Program-made: the position numbers and the translations under genes
Notes under the pieces: model-generated
What the model was told of the DNA's origin: nothing
Seen by the model: only the letters and a program-made list of their open reading frames with translations
Database searches by the model: none
Part shown: positions 1 to 6,495 of the stretch, piece by piece
Numbering within the stretch: the stretch's first letter is position 1
How the letters are laid out: each line of letters starts with the position of its first letter
Assembly (NCBI GenBank): GCA_905212085.1
Contig: CAJMDF010000021.1
Coordinates: 1 to 32,922, forward strand
From: an uncultured Clostridium sp.
GTDB taxonomy: Bacteria; Cyanobacteriota; Vampirovibrionia; Gastranaerophilales; Gastranaerophilaceae
DNA: 32,922 nucleotides
Direction of reading: 5' to 3'

Positions 1-71
1 ATAAACATATATGTTATATAATAAAATTATATGATGTAATATTTTTTTGTCAATAATTGTAAAATTAATTT

Positions 72-290
72 ATGATTGATAAGAGTGATGTTTTAAAAAT
101 TTTGGCAGAAAATATTAGAGTTGAAAGAGCCCGAAAGAAGTATTCTCAAGAATATCTTGCTGAACAGGCAGATATTACTCCACAGCATCTTTATCGTATT
201 GAAAATGAAAAAGTATGTCCGACTATTCTTGTTGTTGTGAATATTGCAAAAGCTCTTGGAGTCACTTTAAATGATTTACTTCCATTATAA
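72..290 (+). CDS. Small XRE-family (Cro/CI-type) DNA-binding regulator
   Basis: A 72-residue protein that is almost entirely one helix-turn-helix domain of the XRE/HTH_3 family. The pattern is visible at residues 14-70: an IRxxRxxKxxSQExLAExA core, then the recognition-helix segment ITPQHLYRIEN, then the closing helices ending in GVTLNDLLPL. There is no second domain, so it probably binds DNA as a dimer without its own ligand domain. The ATG start has no clear Shine-Dalgarno sequence upstream. A 12-bp palindrome, AACATATATGTT, lies at 4-15 and could be its own operator, but this is a guess. Target genes are unknown. It converges on the ATP synthase operon and shares a terminator with it. Confidence 0.85.
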   Translation: MIDKSDVLKILAENIRVERARKKYSQEYLAEQADITPQHLYRIENEKVCPTILVVVNIAKALGVTLNDLLPL

Positions 291-319
291 AAAACTCCCT
301 ATATATAAGGGAGTTTTTT
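289..319. terminator. Bidirectional rho-independent terminator between the XRE gene and the atp operon
   Basis: Perfect 12-bp stem (289-300 with 308-319) and a 7-nt loop. The stem begins with A6 and ends with T6, so it gives a U-tract on both strands. It sits between the XRE stop codon (290) and the end of atpG (346, minus strand) and can serve both convergent transcripts. Confidence 0.85.
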
Positions 320-345
320 AAGAAATTATATTTTTGATTTAATAA

Positions 346-1278
346 CTATCCTAATTGTGCATTTGCACCGGATACAACTTCGATGATTTCTTGCGTAATT
401 GCAAACTGCCTGCTCTTATTATATTGTACTGATAATTCATTAATCATCTTTTCAGCGTTGCTTGTTGCAGCTGACATTGCTGTCATTCTGCTTGCAAGTT
501 CACTCGCTTGAGCTTCCAATAATGATTGGTACAAAATATTTGTCATATACATTGGTACAATTTTTTGCAATATGTTGTGCATATCAGGAATAAATTCCAT
601 TAGTGGCTCTAAGATATTATCATGATGTTTTTCATAATCATCGTTTAAATCTTTTAGGGGTAATATTTCCCAACTTTCAACAGAATAGCTCATCATGTTT
701 TTAAAACGAGTAGTAACAACTTCAATTTTATCTATTTCATGAGATACAAAATATTTTGCAATATCTTCTATTATAATTTTTGCAGCTTCTGCAGATGGAT
801 TATTCGCAGCACCAAGATATGTTTTGGTAATTTCAAAATTGTAATCTTGAGCTTTTCTTTTTAAAGAAGATATTCCCTTCTGTCCGACTATAAATACTTT
901 AGCATTAATTCCTTGCTCTTTATAATCTTTAATTATTTGAAGTGTTCTACGTACAATGTTTGCATTATATGCCCCAGCAAGACCTTTGTTAGATGTAACA
1001 ACTAAAAGTCCGACAGTCTTAATTTCTCTTACCTGCAATAATTCAGGATAATTATCTATTGCAGATTTTATTTTAAGACTTTGTGCATTATATGTGCCGA
1101 CTGATGAAAGCAATTTTTTAAACATCATCGTAAGTTCATTTGTAAATGGACGAGACATTTTTACGGTATTTTCAGCTTTTTTTACTTTTGCTGCTGCTAC
1201 CATTTTCATTGCACGTGTTATTTTTTGAGTACTTTTAACACTTTGTATTCTGTTTTTTATATCTTTTAAATTTGTCAT
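346..1278 (-). CDS. atpG: ATP synthase F1 subunit gamma
   Basis: Central rotor stalk of F1, which couples c-ring rotation to catalysis in the alpha/beta hexamer at the inner membrane face. The 310 residues show the typical N-terminal coiled-coil helix (KDIKNRIQSVKSTQKITRAMKMVAAAK) and the conserved C-terminal helix (SELASRMTAMSAATSNAEKM, then NKSRQFAITQEIIEVVSGA). From memory, cyanobacterial gamma carries a roughly 35-residue regulatory insertion in the middle. Here the matching segment (about residues 200-235) is short, so that insertion appears absent, which fits a non-photosynthetic organism. It is the last gene of the operon and is separated from atpA by a strong hairpin at 1291-1324. A weak GGGA six bases before the ATG is its only Shine-Dalgarno candidate. 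Confidence 0.97.
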   Translation of the reverse strand: MTNLKDIKNRIQSVKSTQKITRAMKMVAAAKVKKAENTVKMSRPFTNELTMMFKKLLSSVGTYNAQSLKIKSAIDNYPELLQVREIKTVGLLVVTSNKGLAGAYNANIVRRTLQIIKDYKEQGINAKVFIVGQKGISSLKRKAQDYNFEITKTYLGAANNPSAEAAKIIIEDIAKYFVSHEIDKIEVVTTRFKNMMSYSVESWEILPLKDLNDDYEKHHDNILEPLMEFIPDMHNILQKIVPMYMTNILYQSLLEAQASELASRMTAMSAATSNAEKMINELSVQYNKSRQFAITQEIIEVVSGANAQLG

Positions 1279-1290
1279 ATTTTATGTCCC

Positions 1291-1324
1291 AGAGGATTAT
1301 TTTAAATGTTTAAAATAATCCTCT
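1291..1324 (-). promoter_or_regulatory. 16-bp intercistronic hairpin between atpA and atpG
   Basis: Perfect inverted repeat: the arms 1291-1306 and 1309-1324 are fully complementary and separated by 2 nt. On the transcribed (minus) strand no U-run follows, so it is not a canonical terminator. It ends 12 nt before the atpG start codon. The weak GGGA ribosome site follows the 3' arm directly, while the 5' arm contains a better AGAGGA. It could act as an mRNA stabiliser, a processing site, or a translational control of gamma dosage. Confidence 0.7.
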
Positions 1325-1344
1325 TTACCTTTCTGCAAATAACT

Positions 1345-2856
1345 TTAGAATGTTTTTTTGAATTTGTTTAGAGCTTCTTTTAATTCTTTTTTATCAGAAT
1401 CTTCAAGTTTAGCTCCGTCATTTAATTTTGCAACAAGTTCAGATAGATTTGTGTTAAGGTATGCAAACCATTCTTTCTTGAATTTATTGATGTCAGTATT
1501 TGGAACATCATCAAGAATTCCTTCGTTTGCTGCAAATAGAATTGTGATTTGTTCAGCTACGCTCAATGGATTGTATTGAGGTTGTTTTAGAACTTCTGTA
1601 AGTTTTTCACCTCTCAATAATTGGTCTTTTGTAGATTGATCAAGATCTGATGCAAATTGAGCAAATGCAGCCAATTCGTTATATTGAGCTAAATCAAGTC
1701 TTAATTGACCTGCAACTTGTTTAATACCTTTAGTTTGAGCAGCACCACCAACACGAGAAACTGAAATCCCGGCATTGATAGCAGGTCTTACACCTGAGTT
1801 AAACAAATTAGATTCCAAGAAAATTTGTCCGTCAGTAATTGAAATAACGTTTGTCGGAATATATGCTGATACGTCACCTGCTTGAGTTTCAATAATAGGT
1901 AATGCAGTAATACTACCACCGCCTAATTCGTCATTTAATTTTACAGCACGTTCAAGTAATCTTGAGTGTAAGTAGAATACATCACCAGGGTATGCTTCAC
2001 GTCCTGGTGGTCTTTTTAGAAGCAAACTCATTGCACGATAAGCCTGAGCATGTTTTGATAAGTCATCGTAAATGATTAGGACATCTTTACCTTGTTCCAT
2101 AAATTCTTCACCGATTGCAACACCTGCAAATGGTGCAATATATTGAAGCGGTGCAGATGCATTGGCTGTTGCTGATACGATAATTGAATATTCCATAGCA
2201 CCGTATTCTTCTAAAGTTTTTGCAATTTGAGCAACAGTTGATGCTTTTTGACCGATTGCAACATAAATACAAATAACATTTTGCCCTTTTTGGTTGATAA
2301 TTGTATCAATTGCAATAGCAGTTTTACCTGTTTGTCTGTCACCAATAATAAGTTCACGTTGACCTCTACCGATAGGAGTTAGAGCATCAATAGCAGTAAG
2401 ACCAGTCTGTAATGGTTGGTGTACTGATTTTCTTGCTACAATACCTGGTGCAACTCTTTCAATTGGTCGAATTTTATTTGATTCAATTTCGCCTTTACCA
2501 TCAATTGGTGCTCCTGTCGGGTCGATAATTCTTCCGATAAGTCCGTCACCTACAGGAACTGAAGCAATTTTACCTGTTGTTTTAACAGTCATCCCTTCTT
2601 TAATTTGAGTATATTCACCCAAAATTACAACACCTACATTGTCTTCTTCTAGGTTCATTGTAATTCCAAGTGTATTTTTACCGTCTTCAAATGTCACAAG
2701 CTCATTTGACATTACATTTCTAAGTCCATATATTCTGGCAATACCGTCACCTACTTCTATTACAGTACCTGTATTTGATACTTCGGTTTGAATATCGTAG
2801 TTTTCGATTTTGCCTTTAATTATAGAACTAATTTCATCAGGTTTAATAAGTGCCAT
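1345..2856 (-). CDS. atpA: ATP synthase F1 subunit alpha
   Basis: Non-catalytic nucleotide-binding subunit of the F1 hexamer. The 503 residues match the family length. Visible elements are the N-terminal beta-barrel (about 25-95), the Walker A motif GDRQTGKT at 172-179, LIIYDDLSKHAQAYR in the nucleotide-binding domain, and VSRVGGAAQTK with the arginine finger near residue 375. An AAGGGGAAATT ribosome site lies directly before the ATG. It follows atpH by 10 nt. The catalytic beta subunit (atpD) and epsilon (atpC) are not in this window. In cyanobacteria these two form a separate locus, and I infer the same here. Confidence 0.98.
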   Translation of the reverse strand: MALIKPDEISSIIKGKIENYDIQTEVSNTGTVIEVGDGIARIYGLRNVMSNELVTFEDGKNTLGITMNLEEDNVGVVILGEYTQIKEGMTVKTTGKIASVPVGDGLIGRIIDPTGAPIDGKGEIESNKIRPIERVAPGIVARKSVHQPLQTGLTAIDALTPIGRGQRELIIGDRQTGKTAIAIDTIINQKGQNVICIYVAIGQKASTVAQIAKTLEEYGAMEYSIIVSATANASAPLQYIAPFAGVAIGEEFMEQGKDVLIIYDDLSKHAQAYRAMSLLLKRPPGREAYPGDVFYLHSRLLERAVKLNDELGGGSITALPIIETQAGDVSAYIPTNVISITDGQIFLESNLFNSGVRPAINAGISVSRVGGAAQTKGIKQVAGQLRLDLAQYNELAAFAQFASDLDQSTKDQLLRGEKLTEVLKQPQYNPLSVAEQITILFAANEGILDDVPNTDINKFKKEWFAYLNTNLSELVAKLNDGAKLEDSDKKELKEALNKFKKTF

Positions 2857-2866
2857 AATTTCCCCT

Positions 2867-3421
2867 TTATATTATATTTTTACTTAAATTTTCTAATTTA
2901 TTTTTTAGACTGTTATCTATAATATCATCATCTATTTTAATAACCAGTCCTCCAATAATATCATTGTTTATATTCCAATTTACAATTACATTCTTTTTCA
3001 ATTTATTTTGAAGTTTATCTATTAATCGTTGTTTTCTGTCTTCTGAGACTTCTACGGCTGAATAAACTTCTACGCGTTTAATATTATTTATAATATCAAC
3101 TTCATCATTATAAGCTTGAATAATTTGAGTTAATTCATTAAATCTCTTTTTGTCAATCAGAATTTTTAAAAAGTTAATTATCTTATCACTGATTTGATTG
3201 GAAAAAACGCTGTCTATAATTTCATTTTTAGTATTATTAGCAATTGCGGGATTTTCCATAACTTTTACAAGTTCATCAGATTCAGAAATTATTTCTTTCA
3301 CTATTTCCAAGTCTTTAGATGCTGTTTCATATGTTAAAACTCCATCTTTGCAAACTTGAATTAAAGAGTCTGCATAATTCTTAGCTGATGTTGATATGTG
3401 ATTTTCTTTACTGTTAATCAT
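2867..3421 (-). CDS. atpH: ATP synthase F1 subunit delta (OSCP-like)
   Basis: Peripheral-stalk subunit that links the top of F1 to the b/b' dimer. The 184 residues have the family layout: an all-helical N-terminal domain (about 10-110, with YADSLIQV and the EIIDSVFSNQ region) and a C-terminal domain with the diagnostic IIGGLVIKIDDDIIDNSLKNKL. It starts 4 nt after the atpF stop, so translation is probably coupled; its own ribosome site (AGGGT) is weak. The sequence is lysine- and asparagine-rich, in line with the low G+C of the region. Confidence 0.93.
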   Translation of the reverse strand: MINSKENHISTSAKNYADSLIQVCKDGVLTYETASKDLEIVKEIISESDELVKVMENPAIANNTKNEIIDSVFSNQISDKIINFLKILIDKKRFNELTQIIQAYNDEVDIINNIKRVEVYSAVEVSEDRKQRLIDKLQNKLKKNVIVNWNINNDIIGGLVIKIDDDIIDNSLKNKLENLSKNII

Positions 3422-3425
3422 AAGA

Positions 3426-3929
3426 TTATACCCTGTCTATACTATCGATACTTTCATCAATAAACTTGTTATGTAAATCCATATTGTCTTTTAATAATGA
3501 TTTTATATGCTGTTCTGCAAGTTCTACTGATGCATCTAATGTCTTTTTTGTCATTTGTGCAGATAAAGTTTTTTCTTCTGCAGTAATAACTCTTGAAATA
3601 TTTTTTTCAATTAATTCTACTTTTTGATTTGTATTGACTAATATTTGCTTGGCTATGTCATCTCCTTTTATAGATGCTTCATTTAACTTTTGTTTAATTT
3701 CTTCATCAATATGTTCGATTGATTTTTCGGCTTCAATGAGTCTGTTTTTTGCATTTTCTTTATCTGTTTTTGCGTTATTTATAGTATTAATTACATCTTG
3801 TTTTATTTTTTCTACAGTATTAGATATATTTAATTTTCTGTATAAAATTGCAAAAATTAAAATTAAAACTGCAAAATTAAAAGTATTTGATTCAACTATG
3901 ATGTTCCAAAAATTTGCCAATTCATTCAT
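3426..3929 (-). CDS. atpF: ATP synthase F0 subunit b
   Basis: Peripheral-stalk subunit with one N-terminal membrane helix (residues about 12-30, NTFNFAVLILIFAILYRKL) followed by a long charged coiled coil to the C-terminus. At 167 residues it has normal length. Only one base separates it from the stop codon of the preceding b' gene, so the two are translationally coupled. Its sequence is clearly different from b', so this is a b/b' heterodimer pair as in cyanobacteria and chloroplasts, not a recent duplication. Confidence 0.92.
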   Translation of the reverse strand: MNELANFWNIIVESNTFNFAVLILIFAILYRKLNISNTVEKIKQDVINTINNAKTDKENAKNRLIEAEKSIEHIDEEIKQKLNEASIKGDDIAKQILVNTNQKVELIEKNISRVITAEEKTLSAQMTKKTLDASVELAEQHIKSLLKDNMDLHNKFIDESIDSIDRV

Positions 3930-3930
3930 A

Positions 3931-4398
3931 TTAGTTCAATATCCTGTTTACAATTTCATTATCAACATTTTCGATATTTGTATTCATACCGAGAATTTTA
4001 GAAGATATTACTTCTGCTAAATCTTTTACCTTAAATTTTAATTCTTCAGTTGTTTGCTGAGCTTCATTTTTAAGGGCAGATTTAGCAGAAGCTATTTCTT
4101 CTTGAGATTTTTGTTTCGCATTTGATGTGATATTTTTAGAATTTTCATTAGCTTCATTAATTTTATCTGCAACAAGTTTTTTTGAATCAGCTGCTGATTT
4201 AGTTAATCTTTTTTCTCTGTCGCTTATAATTGAATCTGCTCTAAGATTAGATTTTTCTGCATCTGATTTTGTTTCGTCAATAAATTTTTGACGTTCATCC
4301 ATAACTTTTTCAAGTGGAGTGTAAAATATTTTATTCATAATTATTGTGAACAAAATAAAACTGATTGCTGATATTAAAAATGTAGCGTTAAATTCCAT
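3931..4398 (-). CDS. atpF2: ATP synthase F0 subunit b'
   Basis: Second b-type peripheral-stalk subunit, directly after atpE. It has one membrane helix (residues about 5-24), then FYTPLEKVMDERQKFI, the conserved junction motif of b and b' subunits, and a long coiled coil. Length is 155 residues. The order c-b'-b-delta-alpha-gamma is that of cyanobacterial ATP synthase operons, where b' is called atpG. I use atpF2 to avoid confusion with the gamma gene. Confidence 0.92.
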   Translation of the reverse strand: MEFNATFLISAISFILFTIIMNKIFYTPLEKVMDERQKFIDETKSDAEKSNLRADSIISDREKRLTKSAADSKKLVADKINEANENSKNITSNAKQKSQEEIASAKSALKNEAQQTTEELKFKVKDLAEVISSKILGMNTNIENVDNEIVNRILN

Positions 4399-4411
4399 TG
4401 TCTTTCTCCGA

Positions 4412-4651
4412 TTATTTGCCTAATAGCATAAATGCGATAACGAATGCATACAAAGCACAAGCTTCTGATAAAGCTGCACCAAGTAAGAAGAAACCGAATG
4501 CTTTACCAGCAACTTCAGGTTGTCTTGAAACTGCATCCATCAAACCTTTTGTAGCAAAACCAATACCAAGTCCTGCGCCTACTGCACCAAAACCGATTGC
4601 AATACCTGCACCTAAGTGTGCCATTTGTGAAACTGTAGCTGTGTCTACCAT
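4412..4651 (-). CDS. atpE: ATP synthase F0 subunit c (proteolipid)
   Basis: Two-helix hairpin of 79 residues that forms the rotor ring. Helix 1 carries the glycine-rich GAVGAGLGIGFATKG, the loop is SRQPE, and helix 2 carries the ion-binding Glu63 in LSEACALY. In Na+-type c rings (for example Ilyobacter) helix 1 has Gln where Ile30 stands here, and the Glu is followed by Ser where Ala64 stands here. On those positions I predict H+ coupling. An AAAGGAGAGA ribosome site precedes the start, which suits the high copy number needed. The 39-nt gap to atpB contains a small inverted repeat (4676-4690). Confidence 0.97.
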   Translation of the reverse strand: MVDTATVSQMAHLGAGIAIGFGAVGAGLGIGFATKGLMDAVSRQPEVAGKAFGFFLLGAALSEACALYAFVIAFMLLGK

Positions 4652-4690
4652 TTTTTCTCTCCTTTATTTAATACTTTTACTTAAAGTAAA

Positions 4691-5383
4691 TTAGTGTTCC
4701 TCTTTTGTTGCTGAGCCTATATAAGCAATAGTCAACATCATGAATACTGTTGCTTGGATAAATGCAACAAGTATTTCAAATAGCATAATCGGAAGCGGTA
4801 AGAAATAAGCTAAACCTCCTAGTGCTATTGATACAAGAATTTCGCCTGCAAATATATTGGCAAAAAGTCGGATTGCAAGGCTTAATGGTCTTGTGAACAT
4901 CTCTAATATTTCAACTAAAGCCATTACGATTCCTGTAAAACTGAATTCATGTAAAAAGAATTTTGGTCCTTTTGCCTTAATTCCCATGAATACATAATAT
5001 ATTAAAACTATTACAGCCATTGCTGCAGTTAAATTAATATCATTTGTAGGTGAAGCTAATTCTGCACCGTTTTTTAAATGAATAATTCTTAATGGTAATT
5101 GTCCCATTAAATTTGCTGTTACGATAAATAAAAATAATGATGCTACTAATGGAACATGTTTTCTGTTTTCAGATTCAATCATTGTATCTAGTGTTCCATA
5201 GAAAAATTTCATAATACTTTCAGATACTGCTTGAAGCTTCCCTGGAACAATTGATAAATTTTTGGTTGCTAATAGTGCAAAAATAATTACTACTATCATT
5301 GCAAACCACATTGTAAAAATTGTATCCAGATTTAATGATATCGCATGCCCAGCGATGTTTGTTGTGTAAATCCAATGTTCCAT
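4691..5383 (-). CDS. atpB: ATP synthase F0 subunit a
   Basis: Membrane subunit that forms the ion half-channels against the c ring. Five or so hydrophobic helices are visible, and LSLAIRLFANIFAGEIL holds the essential stator arginine. The reading frame is open back to 5509, but I take the ATG at 5383 (230 residues): GGGAGAGA lies a few bases upstream, the protein then begins MEHWIYTTNI as a normal a subunit, and the extension would overlap birA and the promoter. It is the first gene of the operon. No atpI-like gene precedes it, unlike in cyanobacteria. Confidence 0.93.
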   Translation of the reverse strand: MEHWIYTTNIAGHAISLNLDTIFTMWFAMIVVIIFALLATKNLSIVPGKLQAVSESIMKFFYGTLDTMIESENRKHVPLVASLFLFIVTANLMGQLPLRIIHLKNGAELASPTNDINLTAAMAVIVLIYYVFMGIKAKGPKFFLHEFSFTGIVMALVEILEMFTRPLSLAIRLFANIFAGEILVSIALGGLAYFLPLPIMLFEILVAFIQATVFMMLTIAYIGSATKEEH

Positions 5384-5408
5384 GTTAACTTCTCTCCCTT
5401 GTGAACTT

Positions 5409-5437
5409 ATTTTAACTCTGAAAAAAAAAAATCGCAA
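5409..5437 (-). promoter_or_regulatory. Predicted sigma-70-type promoter of the ATP synthase operon
   Basis: On the minus strand TTGCGA (5437-5432) is followed after exactly 17 nt by TAAAAT (5414-5409). The start would fall near 5402, leaving about 19 nt of leader that holds the atpB ribosome site. The spacer contains an 11-nt T run. On the other side lies a 12-nt T run of the plus strand (5439-5450), so the divergent atpB/birA region is framed by homopolymer tracts. No equally good promoter was found for birA. Confidence 0.6.
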
Positions 5438-5493
5438 ATTTTTTTTTTTTGTTCTAATATTATTTATGTAATTACTATATGTTAAGGGAGAAA

Positions 5494-6219
5494 ATGAATC
5501 TAATAACACTGGATGAGGTTAACTCTACCAATTTATATGCCAAACAAAATTTGGCAAATCTAGAGGATAGGACTATTATTATTGCTAATAATCAGACTTC
5601 CGGTAGAGGAAGATTTGATAGAGCATGGGTGGATTTAGGGGAAGATAATTTATTTTTATCTTTTGTTTTAAAACCGTCTGATACTTTTAAAGATGTATAT
5701 GCTAATTTGACTCAATATTTATCGATTATTTTGCTTAATATTCTCGAAGAATACGGACTTTCTCCTTCAATAAAATGGCCGAATGATGTTTTAATTGATG
5801 GAAAAAAAATTGCGGGAATCCTTTCTGAAACTGTAATGCAAGGAGATAGATTTAGTGGTTTGGTGCTTGGAATCGGAGTGAATTTAAATGCTGAAAAATC
5901 TGATTTATCGCTTGTTAAAGATAAAAAAATAACTGCACTAAATATAGAATTAGAAAGAGAACACATTGATAAAAAATTATTTTATGAAAAATTAATTAGT
6001 GAGTTTTTTAAAAATTATGATAATTTTTTAGAGCATGGTTTTATATTAATTAAAGATAAATATATAAGCAAATGTAACTTTTTAGGTAAAGAGATTTCTG
6101 TACAAGTATTTAATGAAAAAAAATCTGGTATTGCAAAATATATAAATGATTCAGGCGAATTAGTTTTACAAAACCATAGAAAAGAAGAGTTTATATTAAC
6201 AATGGGAGATATATTATGA
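5494..6219 (+). CDS. birA: Biotin--[acetyl-CoA-carboxylase] ligase (monofunctional BirA)
   Basis: Activates biotin with ATP and transfers it to the lysine of a biotin-carrier domain. The 241 residues start with the catalytic domain and lack the N-terminal DNA-binding domain of bifunctional BirA. Signature motifs are present: GRGRFDRAW at 37-45, KWPNDVLIDGKKIAGIL, and the GIGVNLN segment. The start at 5494 is chosen over an in-frame ATG at 5479 because AAGGGAG lies between them. Its last bases overlap the oadG start (ATGA). The likely main substrate is OadA, two genes downstream. Confidence 0.93.
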   Translation: MNLITLDEVNSTNLYAKQNLANLEDRTIIIANNQTSGRGRFDRAWVDLGEDNLFLSFVLKPSDTFKDVYANLTQYLSIILLNILEEYGLSPSIKWPNDVLIDGKKIAGILSETVMQGDRFSGLVLGIGVNLNAEKSDLSLVKDKKITALNIELEREHIDKKLFYEKLISEFFKNYDNFLEHGFILIKDKYISKCNFLGKEISVQVFNEKKSGIAKYINDSGELVLQNHRKEEFILTMGDIL

Positions 6220-6452
6220 TTGAAAATTTTACAATTGGTCTAACGTTAATGATACTGGGAATGGGGTTTGTTCTTGCATTTTTATGTATATTAATAGCAG
6301 CAATGCATGGAATGTTTGCAATAATTGCATACTTAAATAAGATATTTCCGGAAAAGATTGATGTTGTTGAAAAAAAATCGTCATCAAAATCTGTTGCTAA
6401 GGATGATGAAGCAATTGCAGTTGCATTGGCTGCTATTATGTCAAGAAAGTAG
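6216..6452 (+). CDS. oadG: Oxaloacetate decarboxylase gamma-like subunit (OadG family)
   Basis: A 78-residue protein with one N-terminal membrane helix (residues about 7-32, rich in Met, Gly and Leu) and a lysine-rich then alanine-rich cytoplasmic tail ending in AIAVALAAIMSRK. This is the architecture of OadG, the small subunit that anchors and assembles the alpha and beta subunits of Na+-pumping decarboxylases. It overlaps birA by 4 nt and is followed 43 nt later by oadA, with a GGAAGGG ribosome site. The family is poorly conserved in sequence, so the call rests on length, topology and context. Confidence 0.82.
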   Translation: MIENFTIGLTLMILGMGFVLAFLCILIAAMHGMFAIIAYLNKIFPEKIDVVEKKSSSKSVAKDDEAIAVALAAIMSRK

Positions 6453-6495
6453 AAGTTTGTTTATTATTTATTAAATAATTAGGAAGGGTAAATTT

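Noticed and set aside
4412..4651. Na+-type c ring
   Set aside because: Ile30 and Ala64 replace the Gln and Ser that accompany the Glu in Na+-binding rings.
4398..4694. 98-aa open frame on the plus strand opposite atpE
   Set aside because: It is the mirror of the conserved c-subunit gene, has proline/alanine-rich low-complexity translation, and no ribosome site.
5421..5450. A11/T12 tracts as a terminator hairpin
   Set aside because: The arms contain only A-T pairs, no gene ends there, and the T tract on the minus strand is part of a promoter spacer.
5384..5509. N-terminal extension of atpB to 5509
   Set aside because: It would overlap birA and the promoter; a good ribosome site and the normal a-subunit N-terminus support 5383.
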